DNA from: Phycisphaerales bacterium
Lineage (GTDB): Bacteria > Planctomycetota > Phycisphaerae > SM23-33
Direction of reading: 5' to 3'
DNA: 64,000 bases
Assembly (NCBI GenBank): GCA_018644725.1
Contig: JABGPZ010000094.1
Coordinates: 1 to 64,000 of the forward strand
The translations under genes were made by a program, and so were the position numbers. Positions 34,821 through 43,259 of the stretch are shown here, one piece after another (positions within the stretch are counted from its first letter, which is position 1; every line of letters starts with the position of its first letter). Below the pieces are notes generated by a model. The model made no database searches, had not been told where the DNA came from, and saw only the letters and a list, made by a program, of their open reading frames with translations.

Positions 34821-35696
34821 TTACACTTCGTCGGGTCCGGGGCCTTGGGGCTCGACGGGCGCGGGTTTGGGTGCGGGCTTGGGCGCGGCCGGCTTGGCGG
34901 GTATGGGTTTGGCGGCGGCTTGTTGGGCCTTGGGGAGCAAGGCCTTGATCTCGGCGGATGGAATGATGATGGGCATGGCCGAGATGGAGGCGCGGCCTGT
35001 GCTGGCTGAAACGCCGCCCGTGGTTTTCTTGATCACGGTCAGGCCGAGGAGTTTTCCTTGGGCGGTGAAGACCATGGAGCCTACCGAGGCACCTGCGAGG
35101 TAGTAGCGGGTGGGGCGGGTCACGACCGAGGCGATGCGCGTTAGTGAGCACACCGGGGCGTAGTTCGTGGCTTTGTTTCCTCGGGCGAGGACGATGATTT
35201 CGTCGAGAATGTCCGCAGAGGTTGCATCGAGTGAGACCACGGCGATGGCTGCTTTTTGGTCGGCGGAGAGAGCCTTGAGCGGTGCGACAAAGGCGAGATC
35301 CTTTTTGGCATCCGTGTAGACCACGCGAGCGGGGACCATCGTGCCGCTCGAAAGGCGCATCGTCAGGCCGGTCACTTCGCCGCGGAGTTTCACCGTCATG
35401 CCGTTGCGCGCAGAAATGGTTCTCCCGCCTGCGAGAGGATTGATCTTCGTCAGCGAGCAGACCGCCAGGCCCGAGGCGTCGACGATCATGCCGCGAGTGG
35501 CCACTTGTTGCTTGGGGACGCGAAGTTTGTCGGCATGGTCCCCCGAGGCCTTGGCGACGATTGTCCCCGCGAGTTCCACCGAGGCGTTGATTTTGGATTT
35601 GAGTACATCACGCGCGACATCGGCGGTGTCGGCCGAGACTGTGGCGGGTACGGCCAGCAAGCAAGCCAGCACCAGTAGGGAAGTTCGGTTCAGCAT
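34821..35696 (-). CDS. Secreted trypsin-like pseudoprotease
   Basis: A 291-aa exported protein (signal peptide ending TVSAD) with the layout of HtrA/trypsin-like domains: TRGMIVDASGLAVCSLTKINP corresponds to the strand pair that normally carries the catalytic His, DAKKDLAFVAPL to the Asp segment, and ASVGSMVFTAQGKLLG to the GNSGGP loop. The Asp is kept, but the His position reads Ser/Leu/Thr and the Ser position Val, so catalysis is not expected. The C-terminal 40 residues are a Pro/Ala/Lys-rich tail. Third gene of a run STAS-VanZ-pseudoprotease, 59 bp after the VanZ stop. GAAAGGATC precedes the ATG. Confidence 0.65.
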   Translation of the reverse strand: MLNRTSLLVLACLLAVPATVSADTADVARDVLKSKINASVELAGTIVAKASGDHADKLRVPKQQVATRGMIVDASGLAVCSLTKINPLAGGRTISARNGMTVKLRGEVTGLTMRLSSGTMVPARVVYTDAKKDLAFVAPLKALSADQKAAIAVVSLDATSADILDEIIVLARGNKATNYAPVCSLTRIASVVTRPTRYYLAGASVGSMVFTAQGKLLGLTVIKKTTGGVSASTGRASISAMPIIIPSAEIKALLPKAQQAAAKPIPAKPAAPKPAPKPAPVEPQGPGPDEV

Positions 35697-35755
35697 GAGT
35701 TGATCCTTTCGAGGGGGGCGAGGGCAAGGAGCCGCTACAACGTAGCGCTGCGGAA

Positions 35756-37099
35756 TTAAGTTTCCTGCGTTGAAAAGATTTCGTCAAACGCAGGGGCTGT
35801 TTTTTGTTTGAGATCGCGCGTCGGGCCGAGAAGGCGATGGAAGAAGTGTCCCTGAGCCATGAACGCGCCCACCAGCCCGCCAAGCAGATAGCACAGCAGG
35901 TCGGTTGTGGTGGCATATCGATTGGCCAGAAGCAGTTGTCCTGCCTCGACAAGGAGCCCCCATCGCAGCGTCAACAGCAGTGCGCGGAGTGTGACCAGGC
36001 GTGCAGGTCGGCGTGCGCCCGCCCAGCAGAGTGTCAGTGCGGCGCCGAGGGCGATGGTTTGGAAAAAGTTGAGCAGGTCACTGGGCGAGGCATCGGCATA
36101 GTGATAGAGCGGAAGCCATGCGGCGCCTTGAGGGAGGCGAGTTTGCCAGTCGGCCGGGCCAATGTAGACAGATTCGCACCATCCCCGCGCAAGGCAATAT
36201 CCCGCGCAAGCCAGTCCGCCGAGCAAGAAACGGCTTTGGGGGGTGAGGCGTTTGAAAAGAATTCCACCCACCAGTGCCGCGCCGATTGCTCCGAAGGTTA
36301 CGACGGCAATTTGTGCGACATTCATGGCATCGGCTGGCAGGAGGATTTTCGCGGTTTCGACCACCGTCGCGAAGACGACACACGAGAGGATCGCCAAGCG
36401 CCAGCGGAAGGATCGCTTGCCGATGGCCCCGGCGAGGAGCAGCACGAGAATGGCCGCGGGCATTGCACGCAGCCAGAGCCAATAGCTCGTGGAATGTTTC
36501 GTCAGCCCGTCCGAGACCGTCAGGGAGCTGTTTTGAAAATTGGCGTTCATCAACTTGAGCTTGAGCGTCGGCCAGTAGGGGAACAGCTGGTCGGCCATCC
36601 AGTAGACCGCGACGGCGACGGCCATCCCCAAATAGGGAAGGGCGGCAATCGAGCGGCGGATGGCCCGGCGCGCGAGAATCCAGTATCGTCGGCCAAAACT
36701 CCGCGCGGCAAATGCCCCCGCGGCGGTGCCCGCGACGTTCGTCAGAAAGTCATGAATTCCGCTGTCGCGTGTGGGTTCGAACAGTTGGATGGATTCGACC
36801 AGCAGACTCAGAGCGGCCCCGGCGAAGATGGTATAGGTGACTGCCTCGTTGGGGGAGGTGAACCGGTCGAAGCGAATGCGGGTGGTGAGAAGAAACCCTA
36901 GCGGGACATACAAGATGATGTTGGAGATCAGGTCGCGGCCCCCTGGCCAAACGGGCCCGAGGGGGAAATAGGTAAAAGCACGGTGAAATTTTTGTGTTGC
37001 AGCCTCCATGCCCAGGGAGAATTCCCACGGCATGCAACTGCCATACAGAACTGCTAACGCAAACCCCAACGTCAGCCATGATAGCCCTCGCCGAGACAC
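35756..37099 (-). CDS. Double VanZ-like integral membrane protein
   Basis: A 447-aa multi-spanning protein with about ten TMs. It contains two VanZ-type modules: NIILYVPLGFLL plus LLVESIQLFEPTRDSGIHDF and NVAGTAAGAF in the first third, and LLVEAGQLLLANRYATTTD with LLGGLVGAF near the C-terminus. VanZ proteins give low-level teicoplanin resistance in enterococci, but most homologues have unknown envelope roles. The start is GTG 37099, 11 bp after the STAS gene; GGAGC in the STAS 3' end can act as Shine-Dalgarno. Internal duplication of the VanZ unit is unusual. Confidence 0.7.
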   Translation of the reverse strand: MSRRGLSWLTLGFALAVLYGSCMPWEFSLGMEAATQKFHRAFTYFPLGPVWPGGRDLISNIILYVPLGFLLTTRIRFDRFTSPNEAVTYTIFAGAALSLLVESIQLFEPTRDSGIHDFLTNVAGTAAGAFAARSFGRRYWILARRAIRRSIAALPYLGMAVAVAVYWMADQLFPYWPTLKLKLMNANFQNSSLTVSDGLTKHSTSYWLWLRAMPAAILVLLLAGAIGKRSFRWRLAILSCVVFATVVETAKILLPADAMNVAQIAVVTFGAIGAALVGGILFKRLTPQSRFLLGGLACAGYCLARGWCESVYIGPADWQTRLPQGAAWLPLYHYADASPSDLLNFFQTIALGAALTLCWAGARRPARLVTLRALLLTLRWGLLVEAGQLLLANRYATTTDLLCYLLGGLVGAFMAQGHFFHRLLGPTRDLKQKTAPAFDEIFSTQET

Positions 37100-37110
37100 G
37101 CCTAGCTCAC

Positions 37111-37452
37111 TTATGCTCCGGACAGGGCGGCCAGGGCGGCTTCACGGGTCTCGTCGATGGAGGCGATTTGCTCGAGGCGAACCAACTGGAAAATCACCTG
37201 CACCGGCTTGGCGGCGTTGCAGAGGCGAAGCTCGTTGTTGCATTCTTGGCTTCCGCGCAGGCTCGAAAGAATCGCACCAATGCCCGAGGAGTCCATGAAT
37301 TGAATGTTCTGAAGATCCAGGATCACCTTCGCGTTGTCGCGCACCAAAGGCAGCAGCGCGTCTTTGAAGTCCCGGTAGTTCCCTGCGTCGAGATGGGGAC
37401 CAACTGGGAGCACCACCGTAATGTCTCCAATGTCCTGCGTGGTCAATTCCAT
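37111..37452 (-). CDS. STAS-domain anti-sigma-factor antagonist
   Basis: A 113-aa single STAS domain of the SpoIIAA/RsbV type. IQFMDSSGIGAILSSL (about 61-76) contains the Ser that is phosphorylated by an anti-sigma kinase in characterised members; VVLPVGPHLDAGNYRDFKDAL and VILDLQNI precede it. No anti-sigma factor or PP2C phosphatase lies nearby, so the partner is encoded elsewhere. Start at 37452 (GGAAAGGATC upstream); promoter at 37540-37568. Confidence 0.88.
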   Translation of the reverse strand: MELTTQDIGDITVVLPVGPHLDAGNYRDFKDALLPLVRDNAKVILDLQNIQFMDSSGIGAILSSLRGSQECNNELRLCNAAKPVQVIFQLVRLEQIASIDETREAALAALSGA

Positions 37453-37539
37453 GATGGATCCTTTCCAATCTAAAAATCGAGAATTACCTCGCGGTCGCGC
37501 GAAGTCCTCAAGAGGGCGTATCATGCTCGATTCAATGGT

Positions 37540-37568
37540 ATTATAGCCCTCGGCAGAATCAACAGCAA
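37540..37568 (-). promoter_or_regulatory. Promoter of the STAS-VanZ operon
   Basis: Minus strand TTGCTG (37568-37563), 17-bp spacer, perfect TATAAT (37545-37540); about an 80-nt leader to the STAS ATG. Confidence 0.6.
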
Positions 37569-37761
37569 GCCCCAAACCACACTCTCTGAAAAAAAATGCG
37601 AAGACTGAACGCCTGTAACATTCTTTTCCCGCCGGAATAATGCGGATGGATGCCTTGGCCAGTGTCCGCCATTGGATGTGACTGCAAGGGGGTGAATTCG
37701 AGGGCCTATGATGGCGATCTATACCTGTAATAGGCTTTCCCTACGCACGCGCGAAGAACAT
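37569..37761. other. Intergenic stretch with nothing recognised
   Basis: Part of the 363-bp gap between the STAS and galK genes. Apart from the STAS promoter (37540-37568) and the galK terminator (37762-37796), I see no stem, promoter or convincing reading frame here. Confidence 0.5.
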
Positions 37762-37796
37762 AAAAAAGCCCGACGACTCGCGTGGAGCCGCCGGGC
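37762..37796 (-). terminator. Intrinsic terminator of galK
   Basis: Minus strand GCCCGGCGGCTC, 5-nt loop, GAGTCGTCGGGC with two G-U pairs, followed by T6 (plus 37762-37767 are A). Confidence 0.88.
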
Positions 37797-37815
37797 GGGT
37801 GCCTTTTTTCTGCGA

Positions 37816-38967
37816 TTATTCGATGATGCACGCGCCTTTGGCGGGCTTGGTCGCGAAGATCGCGCAGTCGTGGTCGAAGGTCGCGCGGAATTCGGCCTCG
37901 ATTTTTGCCTGGGTCGCGTCGGCGTTGTCGGCCTTGACCAGCACAATCGCGCAGCCGCCGAAGCCGCCGCCGGTCATGCGCGCGCCATAGACGCCTTCGC
38001 AGGTCGCTGCGATTTCGACGATCTTGTCCAGCTCGACACAGCTGACTTCGTAGTCGTCGCGCAGGGAGTTGTGCGAGCCGAACATCAGTTTGCCGAATGC
38101 GTCGAAGTCGTTCTGTTCGAGAACCTTCACCGCGTCGACGGTGCGCTGGATTTCGCCCACGACGTGGCGGACGCGCATTTTTTCTTTGTCGGTGTAGTCA
38201 TCGCTGGCGACGACGGCGTCGACCTGGTCGGCCGTCGCTTCGCGCAGAAGTTTCACGCCGAGTTTCTCTGCGGCCGAGTAGCACTGGTCGCGCCGCGCGG
38301 CATAGCCGCCGTCGTTCAGCGCGTGCTTGACCTTCGTGTCGCACACCAGCAATTTCGCGTGGGAGCAGTCGAAGGGGATCAGCGTCTGGTCGCCGCTGAC
38401 GCAGTCCAGCAGCAGGGCGTGGCCGTCTTGGCCGAGCGCGCTGATGGCCTGGTCCATAATGCCGCAGGGCGTGCCCGCGAAATCGTGTTCGGCCTTTTGG
38501 CAGAGCAGCGCCATTTCGTAGCGGTCCATGGTCTGCCCGGCGGCCTGGAGGACGGCCATCGCGGTGGACATTTCCAGAGCGGCCGAGCTGGAGAGCCCGC
38601 TGCCGATGGGAACCGTCGAAACGTACATCAGGTCCATGCCGCTCATCGGCACGTTTTTCTGCTGCATGCCCCAGATCACGCCGCGGACATAGTTCGCCCA
38701 CTTCACTTCGGTCTTCTCGACGGGTTGGTCGAGGTCGATGGTGGTGTAGATGTCGTCGGGTTCTTCGGGGATGAGGTTGAGAATGTTGTCGTCGCGCCGC
38801 GCCCAGGCGACGATGGTCTTCTTGTCGATCGCCATCGGCAGGACGAAGCCGCCGTTGTAGTCGGTGTGTTCGCCGATGAGGTTCACTCGGCCGGGGGCGG
38901 TGACAATGCCTTCGGGGGCCTTGCCGGTCTTTTCTTCGAATACGCGTTTGATGTCGTCGAGGGTCAT
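37816..38967 (-). CDS. galK: Galactokinase
   Basis: A 383-aa GHMP kinase, full family length. The galactokinase signature GRVNLIGEHTDYNGG lies near residues 26-40, the ATP-binding PIGSGLSSSAALE near 121-133, and MTGGGFGGCAIVLV near the C-terminus. It phosphorylates galactose at C1 in the Leloir pathway. No galT or galE follows, so galK is solitary here; the epimerase at 23.3 kb is not linked. CAGGAGAC precedes the ATG at 38967. Divergent from dnaB. Confidence 0.93.
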   Translation of the reverse strand: MTLDDIKRVFEEKTGKAPEGIVTAPGRVNLIGEHTDYNGGFVLPMAIDKKTIVAWARRDDNILNLIPEEPDDIYTTIDLDQPVEKTEVKWANYVRGVIWGMQQKNVPMSGMDLMYVSTVPIGSGLSSSAALEMSTAMAVLQAAGQTMDRYEMALLCQKAEHDFAGTPCGIMDQAISALGQDGHALLLDCVSGDQTLIPFDCSHAKLLVCDTKVKHALNDGGYAARRDQCYSAAEKLGVKLLREATADQVDAVVASDDYTDKEKMRVRHVVGEIQRTVDAVKVLEQNDFDAFGKLMFGSHNSLRDDYEVSCVELDKIVEIAATCEGVYGARMTGGGFGGCAIVLVKADNADATQAKIEAEFRATFDHDCAIFATKPAKGACIIE

Positions 38968-39154
38968 ATCGAGTCTCCTGATTGAGGAACGGTGTCGAGG
39001 CAAAATTTGAAGCTACCACTATACCGCGTGATCGAGAGCGGGTCAAGCACCCGTCTAACACGTTTGCCGAATTTCTTGCGCTGTTGATTGTGTGCGTTGT
39101 GTGCGTGCCTGTTGTTTGTGGTGAAAATTGAATTGCTCTCGGGCGGCAATCTTC

Positions 39155-39183
39155 TTTTCAGTGGCGCGGCGGCTTGCTATACT
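39155..39183 (+). promoter_or_regulatory. Promoter of dnaB
   Basis: TTTTCA (39155-39160), 17-bp spacer, TATACT (39178-39183) preceded by TGC (extended -10). About a 25-nt leader to dnaB. Confidence 0.55.
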
Positions 39184-39213
39184 ACTACCTTGATCACCCC
39201 ACAGGAGCCCGCA

Positions 39214-40602
39214 ATGCCCGAAACCCGATCCCCCGTTCATCAAGAGACCCACTCCGACGAAGCGCTCAACCGCGTCGTGCCGCACAACATCGAGGCCGAG
39301 GCCTGCGTGCTTGGCGCGATGATCCTCGAGCCCGTCGCGATTGACATCGTCGCCCAGAAACTCAAGAGCGAACACTTCCATCGACCCGCCCACCAGATTA
39401 TCTTCGACCGGCTGATCGACATGCGCGAGGCCTCCACGCAGATCGACCTCGTGTCGATGAAGGAAGAATTCTCGCGCTCCAAACAGCTCGAAACCATCGG
39501 CGGCATCGACTACCTCGTCGCGCTCGTCGACGGCGTGCCGGGCATTGGCAACGTTGAATATTACGCCGACATCGTCAAAGACAAATCCGCCCTGCGCGGA
39601 CTGATCTCCGTCGCGCGGGAGATCGTCACCGATGCCTACGACTCGGCCGACGATGCGGGCGATGTGCTCGAACGCGCCGAAAAGGCCGTCTTCGATCTCA
39701 CCGAGGACCGCGTCGGCGAAATCACCGAAGGCCTCAAGGGCGTGCTGCAGGACGTCTTCCGCAATATGGAAGAAAACGCCGGCAAGGCCATCACCGGCAT
39801 GGCCACCGGCTTTGCAAAACTCGATGACATGACCGGCGGTTTCCACGGCGAAGAGCTGCTCATCCTCGCCGCGCGTCCGTCGATGGGTAAAACTTCGATC
39901 CTGCTGAACATCGCCGAGCACATGGCCGTCGTCGAGAAAAAGCCCATCGCGTTCTTCAGCCTCGAAATGTCCTCCCAGCAGATCGCCCAGCGCCTGCTTG
40001 CGTCCAACGCGCAGTACGACCTGAAAAAACTTCGCCAGGCAGCGATCACGCCCGAGGAGTGGACCTCGCTGCAGAACGCGGCGAACGACCTCAACGACGC
40101 GCCGTTTTATATTGACGATTCGCCCGTGCTCACGCCGCTCCAGCTGCGCGCCAAGGCGCGGCGCATGAAGGCCCGCTTCGATATTCAGGTGATCTTCATC
40201 GATTATTTGCAGCTGATGAGCGGGTCCAAGCGCGGCAATCAGAGCGCGCGCCACGAGGAAGTCGGCGAGATTTCGCGCTCGATCAAGGCGCTTGCGCGTG
40301 AGCTGGACATTCCGATTTTGTGCGCCGCGCAGCTCAACCGTGGCCCGGCCGACCGCCCGACGCACACCCCGCGCATGAGTGACCTGCGTGAATCGGGCTC
40401 GCTCGAACAGGACGCCGACGTGGTCATGCTCCTCCACAACGAGGACTACTATCACCGCGGCGACGAGGAATATGTCAAGGAAGACGTCACGCGATTGATT
40501 ATCGAAAAGCAGCGTAACGGCCCGACCGGCGTGATCAAACTCGTCTTCCGCCCCGAGTGCACCAAATTCGAATCCGCCGCACCGGAATATATGGGGTACT
40601 AA
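39214..40602 (+). CDS. dnaB: Replicative DNA helicase DnaB
   Basis: A 462-aa DnaB. The N-terminal helical domain (VPHNIEAEACVLGAMIL near 21-37) binds primase. The RecA-like core has Walker A ARPSMGKTS, the DnaB motif FFSLEMSSQQIAQRLL, Walker B VIFIDYLQLM, and AQLNRG with DLRESGSLEQDADVV, the arginine-finger region. No intein is present. ACAGGAG precedes the ATG at 39214; the frame is open upstream to 39088 but begins in the promoter. Its stop TAA shares the CTAA tetranucleotide with the stop of the convergent aminotransferase gene. Confidence 0.96.
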   Translation: MPETRSPVHQETHSDEALNRVVPHNIEAEACVLGAMILEPVAIDIVAQKLKSEHFHRPAHQIIFDRLIDMREASTQIDLVSMKEEFSRSKQLETIGGIDYLVALVDGVPGIGNVEYYADIVKDKSALRGLISVAREIVTDAYDSADDAGDVLERAEKAVFDLTEDRVGEITEGLKGVLQDVFRNMEENAGKAITGMATGFAKLDDMTGGFHGEELLILAARPSMGKTSILLNIAEHMAVVEKKPIAFFSLEMSSQQIAQRLLASNAQYDLKKLRQAAITPEEWTSLQNAANDLNDAPFYIDDSPVLTPLQLRAKARRMKARFDIQVIFIDYLQLMSGSKRGNQSARHEEVGEISRSIKALARELDIPILCAAQLNRGPADRPTHTPRMSDLRESGSLEQDADVVMLLHNEDYYHRGDEEYVKEDVTRLIIEKQRNGPTGVIKLVFRPECTKFESAAPEYMGY

Positions 40603-41738
40603 CGTGCGGCGAGGACGCCGGTGGTGAATCGTGCAAGGACTTCGTCGAGGTTCGCCGGCGGGGTCGCGAAATTGATGCGGACCGATTGATTGTCGCCGTA
40701 AAAACTGCCGAAGCCCGGCGCGAGTTTGTGTCGCACGAAATGTTTCGCCGGGTCATCAAGGCCGAGTTCGCGGCAGTCGATCCACGCGAGGTAGGTCGCC
40801 TCGGGTTCGATCATCGTCACGCCGTCCAGGCCGGCGACGGTTTCCATCACGCGGTCGCGATTGGTGCGCAGTTGTTCGATCAGCGCGACGCGCCACGGTT
40901 CGCCGTGTGCGTAGCCGGCTTCGGTCGCGACGTAGCCAAGCTGGTTGACTTGCGGCACGAGTCCGTCGTGGGTCGGTTCGAATCGTTTGCGCAGTGCGCC
41001 GTTTTCGACCACGGCGAACGAGCAGCCCAGCCCCGCGATGTTGAATGTTTTGCTCGCGGCGAGGAGCGTGATGGTACGGTCGGCGATCTCGGGAATCGCC
41101 GCGGCGATGGACGTGTGCGTCGCGGCCGGGTCGAGGACCAGGTCACAGTGAATCTCGTCGCTTACCAGCAGCAGGTCGTGGCGTGTGACGAATTCGGCGA
41201 CCTGTTGAAGCTCGGCGAGGGTATAGGCCCGGCCCGTGGGGTTCTGCGGATTGCACAGCACCAGCATGCCGGTTTGCGGCGTGACGGCGGCATCGAGCGC
41301 GTCGAAGTCCATCTCCCAGCGCTCTCCGCGCGTCATGTCGACGGTGACGGTTTTTCGGCCTTGGTTGGGTGCGCAGTGGTGGAACGGCGGATAGGCCGGC
41401 GTGGGGATCAGCACCTCTGCATCGGGTTCGAGCAGTGCCGTCGCGAGGTTCAGCGCCGTGACCAGGCCGGGCAGAAACACGAGCGATTTGGCGTTGACGT
41501 CCCACTTGTGGCGCGTCGCGAGGCGATCCAGAATGATCTCGACGAGTTGGTCGCGCGGCTTGGTATAGCCGAACACACCGTGGTCGATGGCGGCGCGGAG
41601 TGCGTCGAGCACACACGGCGGGCTGGCGAAGTCCATGTCGGCGATCCACACCGGCAGAACGTCCGGCGCGAAGGATTCATATTTCCAGCTGCCGGTGTCG
41701 CGGCGGTCAATTACGGTGGTGAAGTCGAAGTCAATCAT
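40599..41738 (-). CDS. PLP aminotransferase, PatB/MalY type (C-S lyase-like)
   Basis: A 379-aa class I/II fold-type I PLP enzyme of the PatB/MalY branch: start DFTTVIDRRDTGSWKYE and LPVWIADMDFASPP are typical of that branch, whose members are cystathionine beta-lyases or aminotransferases. CNPQNPTGRAYTLAEL, SDEIHCDLVL and the PLP-lysine motif AASKTFNIAGLG are clear. Most likely beta C-S lyase activity on cystathionine or related substrates; aminotransferase activity is the alternative. The ATG at 41738 is 6 nt after a TACAAT box with no Shine-Dalgarno, so it is probably leaderless. Tail to tail with dnaB, overlapping by 4 bp. Confidence 0.87.
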   Translation of the reverse strand: MIDFDFTTVIDRRDTGSWKYESFAPDVLPVWIADMDFASPPCVLDALRAAIDHGVFGYTKPRDQLVEIILDRLATRHKWDVNAKSLVFLPGLVTALNLATALLEPDAEVLIPTPAYPPFHHCAPNQGRKTVTVDMTRGERWEMDFDALDAAVTPQTGMLVLCNPQNPTGRAYTLAELQQVAEFVTRHDLLLVSDEIHCDLVLDPAATHTSIAAAIPEIADRTITLLAASKTFNIAGLGCSFAVVENGALRKRFEPTHDGLVPQVNQLGYVATEAGYAHGEPWRVALIEQLRTNRDRVMETVAGLDGVTMIEPEATYLAWIDCRELGLDDPAKHFVRHKLAPGFGSFYGDNQSVRINFATPPANLDEVLARFTTGVLAAR

Positions 41739-41744
41739 GGGCGC

Positions 41745-41774
41745 ATTGTAGCGTGAGCGGCGCGGCGAATACAA
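41745..41774 (-). promoter_or_regulatory. Leaderless-type promoter of the PatB/MalY gene
   Basis: Minus strand TTGTAT (41774-41769), 18-bp spacer, TACAAT (41750-41745), 6 nt to the ATG at 41738. Its -35 box is 5 bp from that of the divergent rubrerythrin promoter. Confidence 0.6.
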
Positions 41775-41779
41775 GAAAA

Positions 41780-41808
41780 TTGATTTTGCCCTACCCTACG
41801 CCTATAAT
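41780..41808 (+). promoter_or_regulatory. Promoter of rubrerythrin
   Basis: TTGATT (41780-41785), 17-bp spacer, perfect TATAAT (41803-41808). One of the best promoters in the window; 32-nt leader with AAGGAG. Confidence 0.75.
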
Positions 41809-41846
41809 AACACTTCAAATTCACCATTTCTCACAAGGAGCCCATC

Positions 41847-42425
41847 ATGGCAGAACTGCAAGGTACCCAGACGCAGCAAAATCTTCTCAAGTCGTTCGCT
41901 GGCGAATCCCAGGCCCGCAACCGCTACACCTATTTTGCCGGGGTCGCCCGCAAGGAAGGGTTGCGCCAGATTTCCGAGATTTTCGAAGAGACCGCGAATC
42001 AGGAATCGGTTCACGCCAAGATGATGTTCAAGCACCTCCAGACGGGCGAAGGCCTCGAGATCACCGCGACCTATCCGGCCGGCACGATCGGCACGACGCT
42101 GGAAAACCTGACCGCGGCCGCCGGCGGCGAAAATGAAGAATGGACTGAACTCTATCCCGCGTTCGCAGCAACCGCCGAAGCCGAAGGCTTCCCCAAGGTC
42201 GCTGCAATGTACAAGGCCATCGCCGTGGCTGAAAAGCAGCACGAAGCACGGTATCGCAAACTCGCGGAAAACCTCGAAGCTGGCAAGGTCTTCGAGAAAG
42301 ACGGCGTGGTGACCTGGCGCTGCATCAACTGCGGCTATGTCCACGAAGCGCCCAAGGCCGCGGGAACGTGCCCGGCCTGCCTCCACCCGCAGGCACACTT
42401 CGAAGTTCTGGCGGCGAACTACTAA
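41847..42425 (+). CDS. rbr: Rubrerythrin
   Basis: A 192-aa peroxide-reducing non-haem diiron protein. The four-helix domain has [11 protein letters not shown] (ExxH) and AEKQHEARY (ExxH) pairs plus [12 protein letters not shown] near the start; the C-terminal rubredoxin-like domain has CINCGYVHE and CPACLHPQ, the two CxxC knuckles for the FeS4 site. In anaerobes or microaerophiles it detoxifies H2O2 using NADH through a rubredoxin chain. Strong promoter, AAGGAG Shine-Dalgarno, and a UUCG-loop terminator right after. Indicates exposure to low oxygen. Confidence 0.95.
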   Translation: MAELQGTQTQQNLLKSFAGESQARNRYTYFAGVARKEGLRQISEIFEETANQESVHAKMMFKHLQTGEGLEITATYPAGTIGTTLENLTAAAGGENEEWTELYPAFAATAEAEGFPKVAAMYKAIAVAEKQHEARYRKLAENLEAGKVFEKDGVVTWRCINCGYVHEAPKAAGTCPACLHPQAHFEVLAANY

Positions 42426-42443
42426 ACACCGCGCAATACGCAA

Positions 42444-43259
42444 TCACACAGAGCGGCCTTCGGGTCGCTCTTTTTTTGTGTCACGGCAGGAGGCCTCTTC
42501 AGGTGGCATTAGAGAGTCTTGGGTTTCGGTAGAAGGCGAAACTGTGTGCCCGCGGCTTTCCAGGTCTTTCTCCCATTCTCGCTGATATTTGTCTGCGGAG
42601 TGTTTTCGATAGACAGGGTCGTGTGAGCGGCGGTGTGCTCGCAGGTCGAGTATGGTTTTTCCAATGGTAAGGAGACAGGCGGGAGCAACGGCGGAATGGA
42701 GAGAGAAAAGATGCTTCAGGAATAGTGCGACAAATGACCCCAGGACGATAGCGACCAAAAGCAACTTCACGCGGTCGCCAAAGATGCCGAGTATCATGAT
42801 GGGTGAAGTGGAGTGTCGTTCGCCACGCACAAACCAGTTCCAAATCAAAGAGAAGCCATGGCTGAGGAAAAGCAAGAAAAGCCATAGCATGCCGGAGAGG
42901 ATCGCAGCATCAGAAATGTCGACACTTTGCCCGTTACTTCTTGAGTCAACCATGTCGAGAGAGAAGATGAGTACAAAGATCCCCAATAGTCCCGAGATAA
43001 ATAAATGGGAAGCGAGAAACTGGGCTGCTAAAATAAAGGGGTTTTTGTTGAGAGCCGGGACAAGAAAATAGTTTGCAGAGAGAACCTTGATGAAAACAAA
43101 GCCGCCAACGAAGACAAGCTCCAGCCAGTAGAGAACCAGGATGCTTTCAATGCTGAAGCGCCCCGCTGCGGCCATTGCCAGCGGGAAGATGTTCACGAGA
43201 ATCAGCGGAAGAGAGGACCAGTCGAATCCGGCAGAGGTCTTTGGGGCGGGGGCGGTCAT
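42444..43259 (-). CDS. Membrane protein, DUF6498-like
   Basis: A 271-aa protein with about six TMs. The start DWSSLPLILVNIFPLAMAA followed by SIESILVLYWLELVFVGGF resembles the 'NLxPLxG...LYWxEN' pattern of DUF6498 proteins, of unknown function. The soluble C-terminus (about 215-271) is charged (RRSHDPVYRKHSADKYQREWEKDLESRG). The start ATG overlaps the cca stop by 4 bp (ATGA), so it is translated from the cca transcript. The 3' end runs through the rubrerythrin terminator, and the last 15 residues are encoded by the hairpin, hinting that the stop may have been extended by an ancient frameshift. Confidence 0.62.
   Translation of the reverse strand: MTAPAPKTSAGFDWSSLPLILVNIFPLAMAAAGRFSIESILVLYWLELVFVGGFVFIKVLSANYFLVPALNKNPFILAAQFLASHLFISGLLGIFVLIFSLDMVDSRSNGQSVDISDAAILSGMLWLFLLFLSHGFSLIWNWFVRGERHSTSPIMILGIFGDRVKLLLVAIVLGSFVALFLKHLFSLHSAVAPACLLTIGKTILDLRAHRRSHDPVYRKHSADKYQREWEKDLESRGHTVSPSTETQDSLMPPEEASCRDTKKERPEGRSV
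42450..42477 (+). terminator. Intrinsic terminator of rubrerythrin
   Basis: AGAGCGGCC (42450-42458), TTCG, GGTCGCTCT (42463-42471), T-run to 42477. It overlaps the last codons of the convergent membrane-protein gene. Confidence 0.88.

Noticed and set aside
34821-35696. Active HtrA-type protease.
   Set aside because: The positions of catalytic His and Ser carry other residues; only the fold pattern remains.
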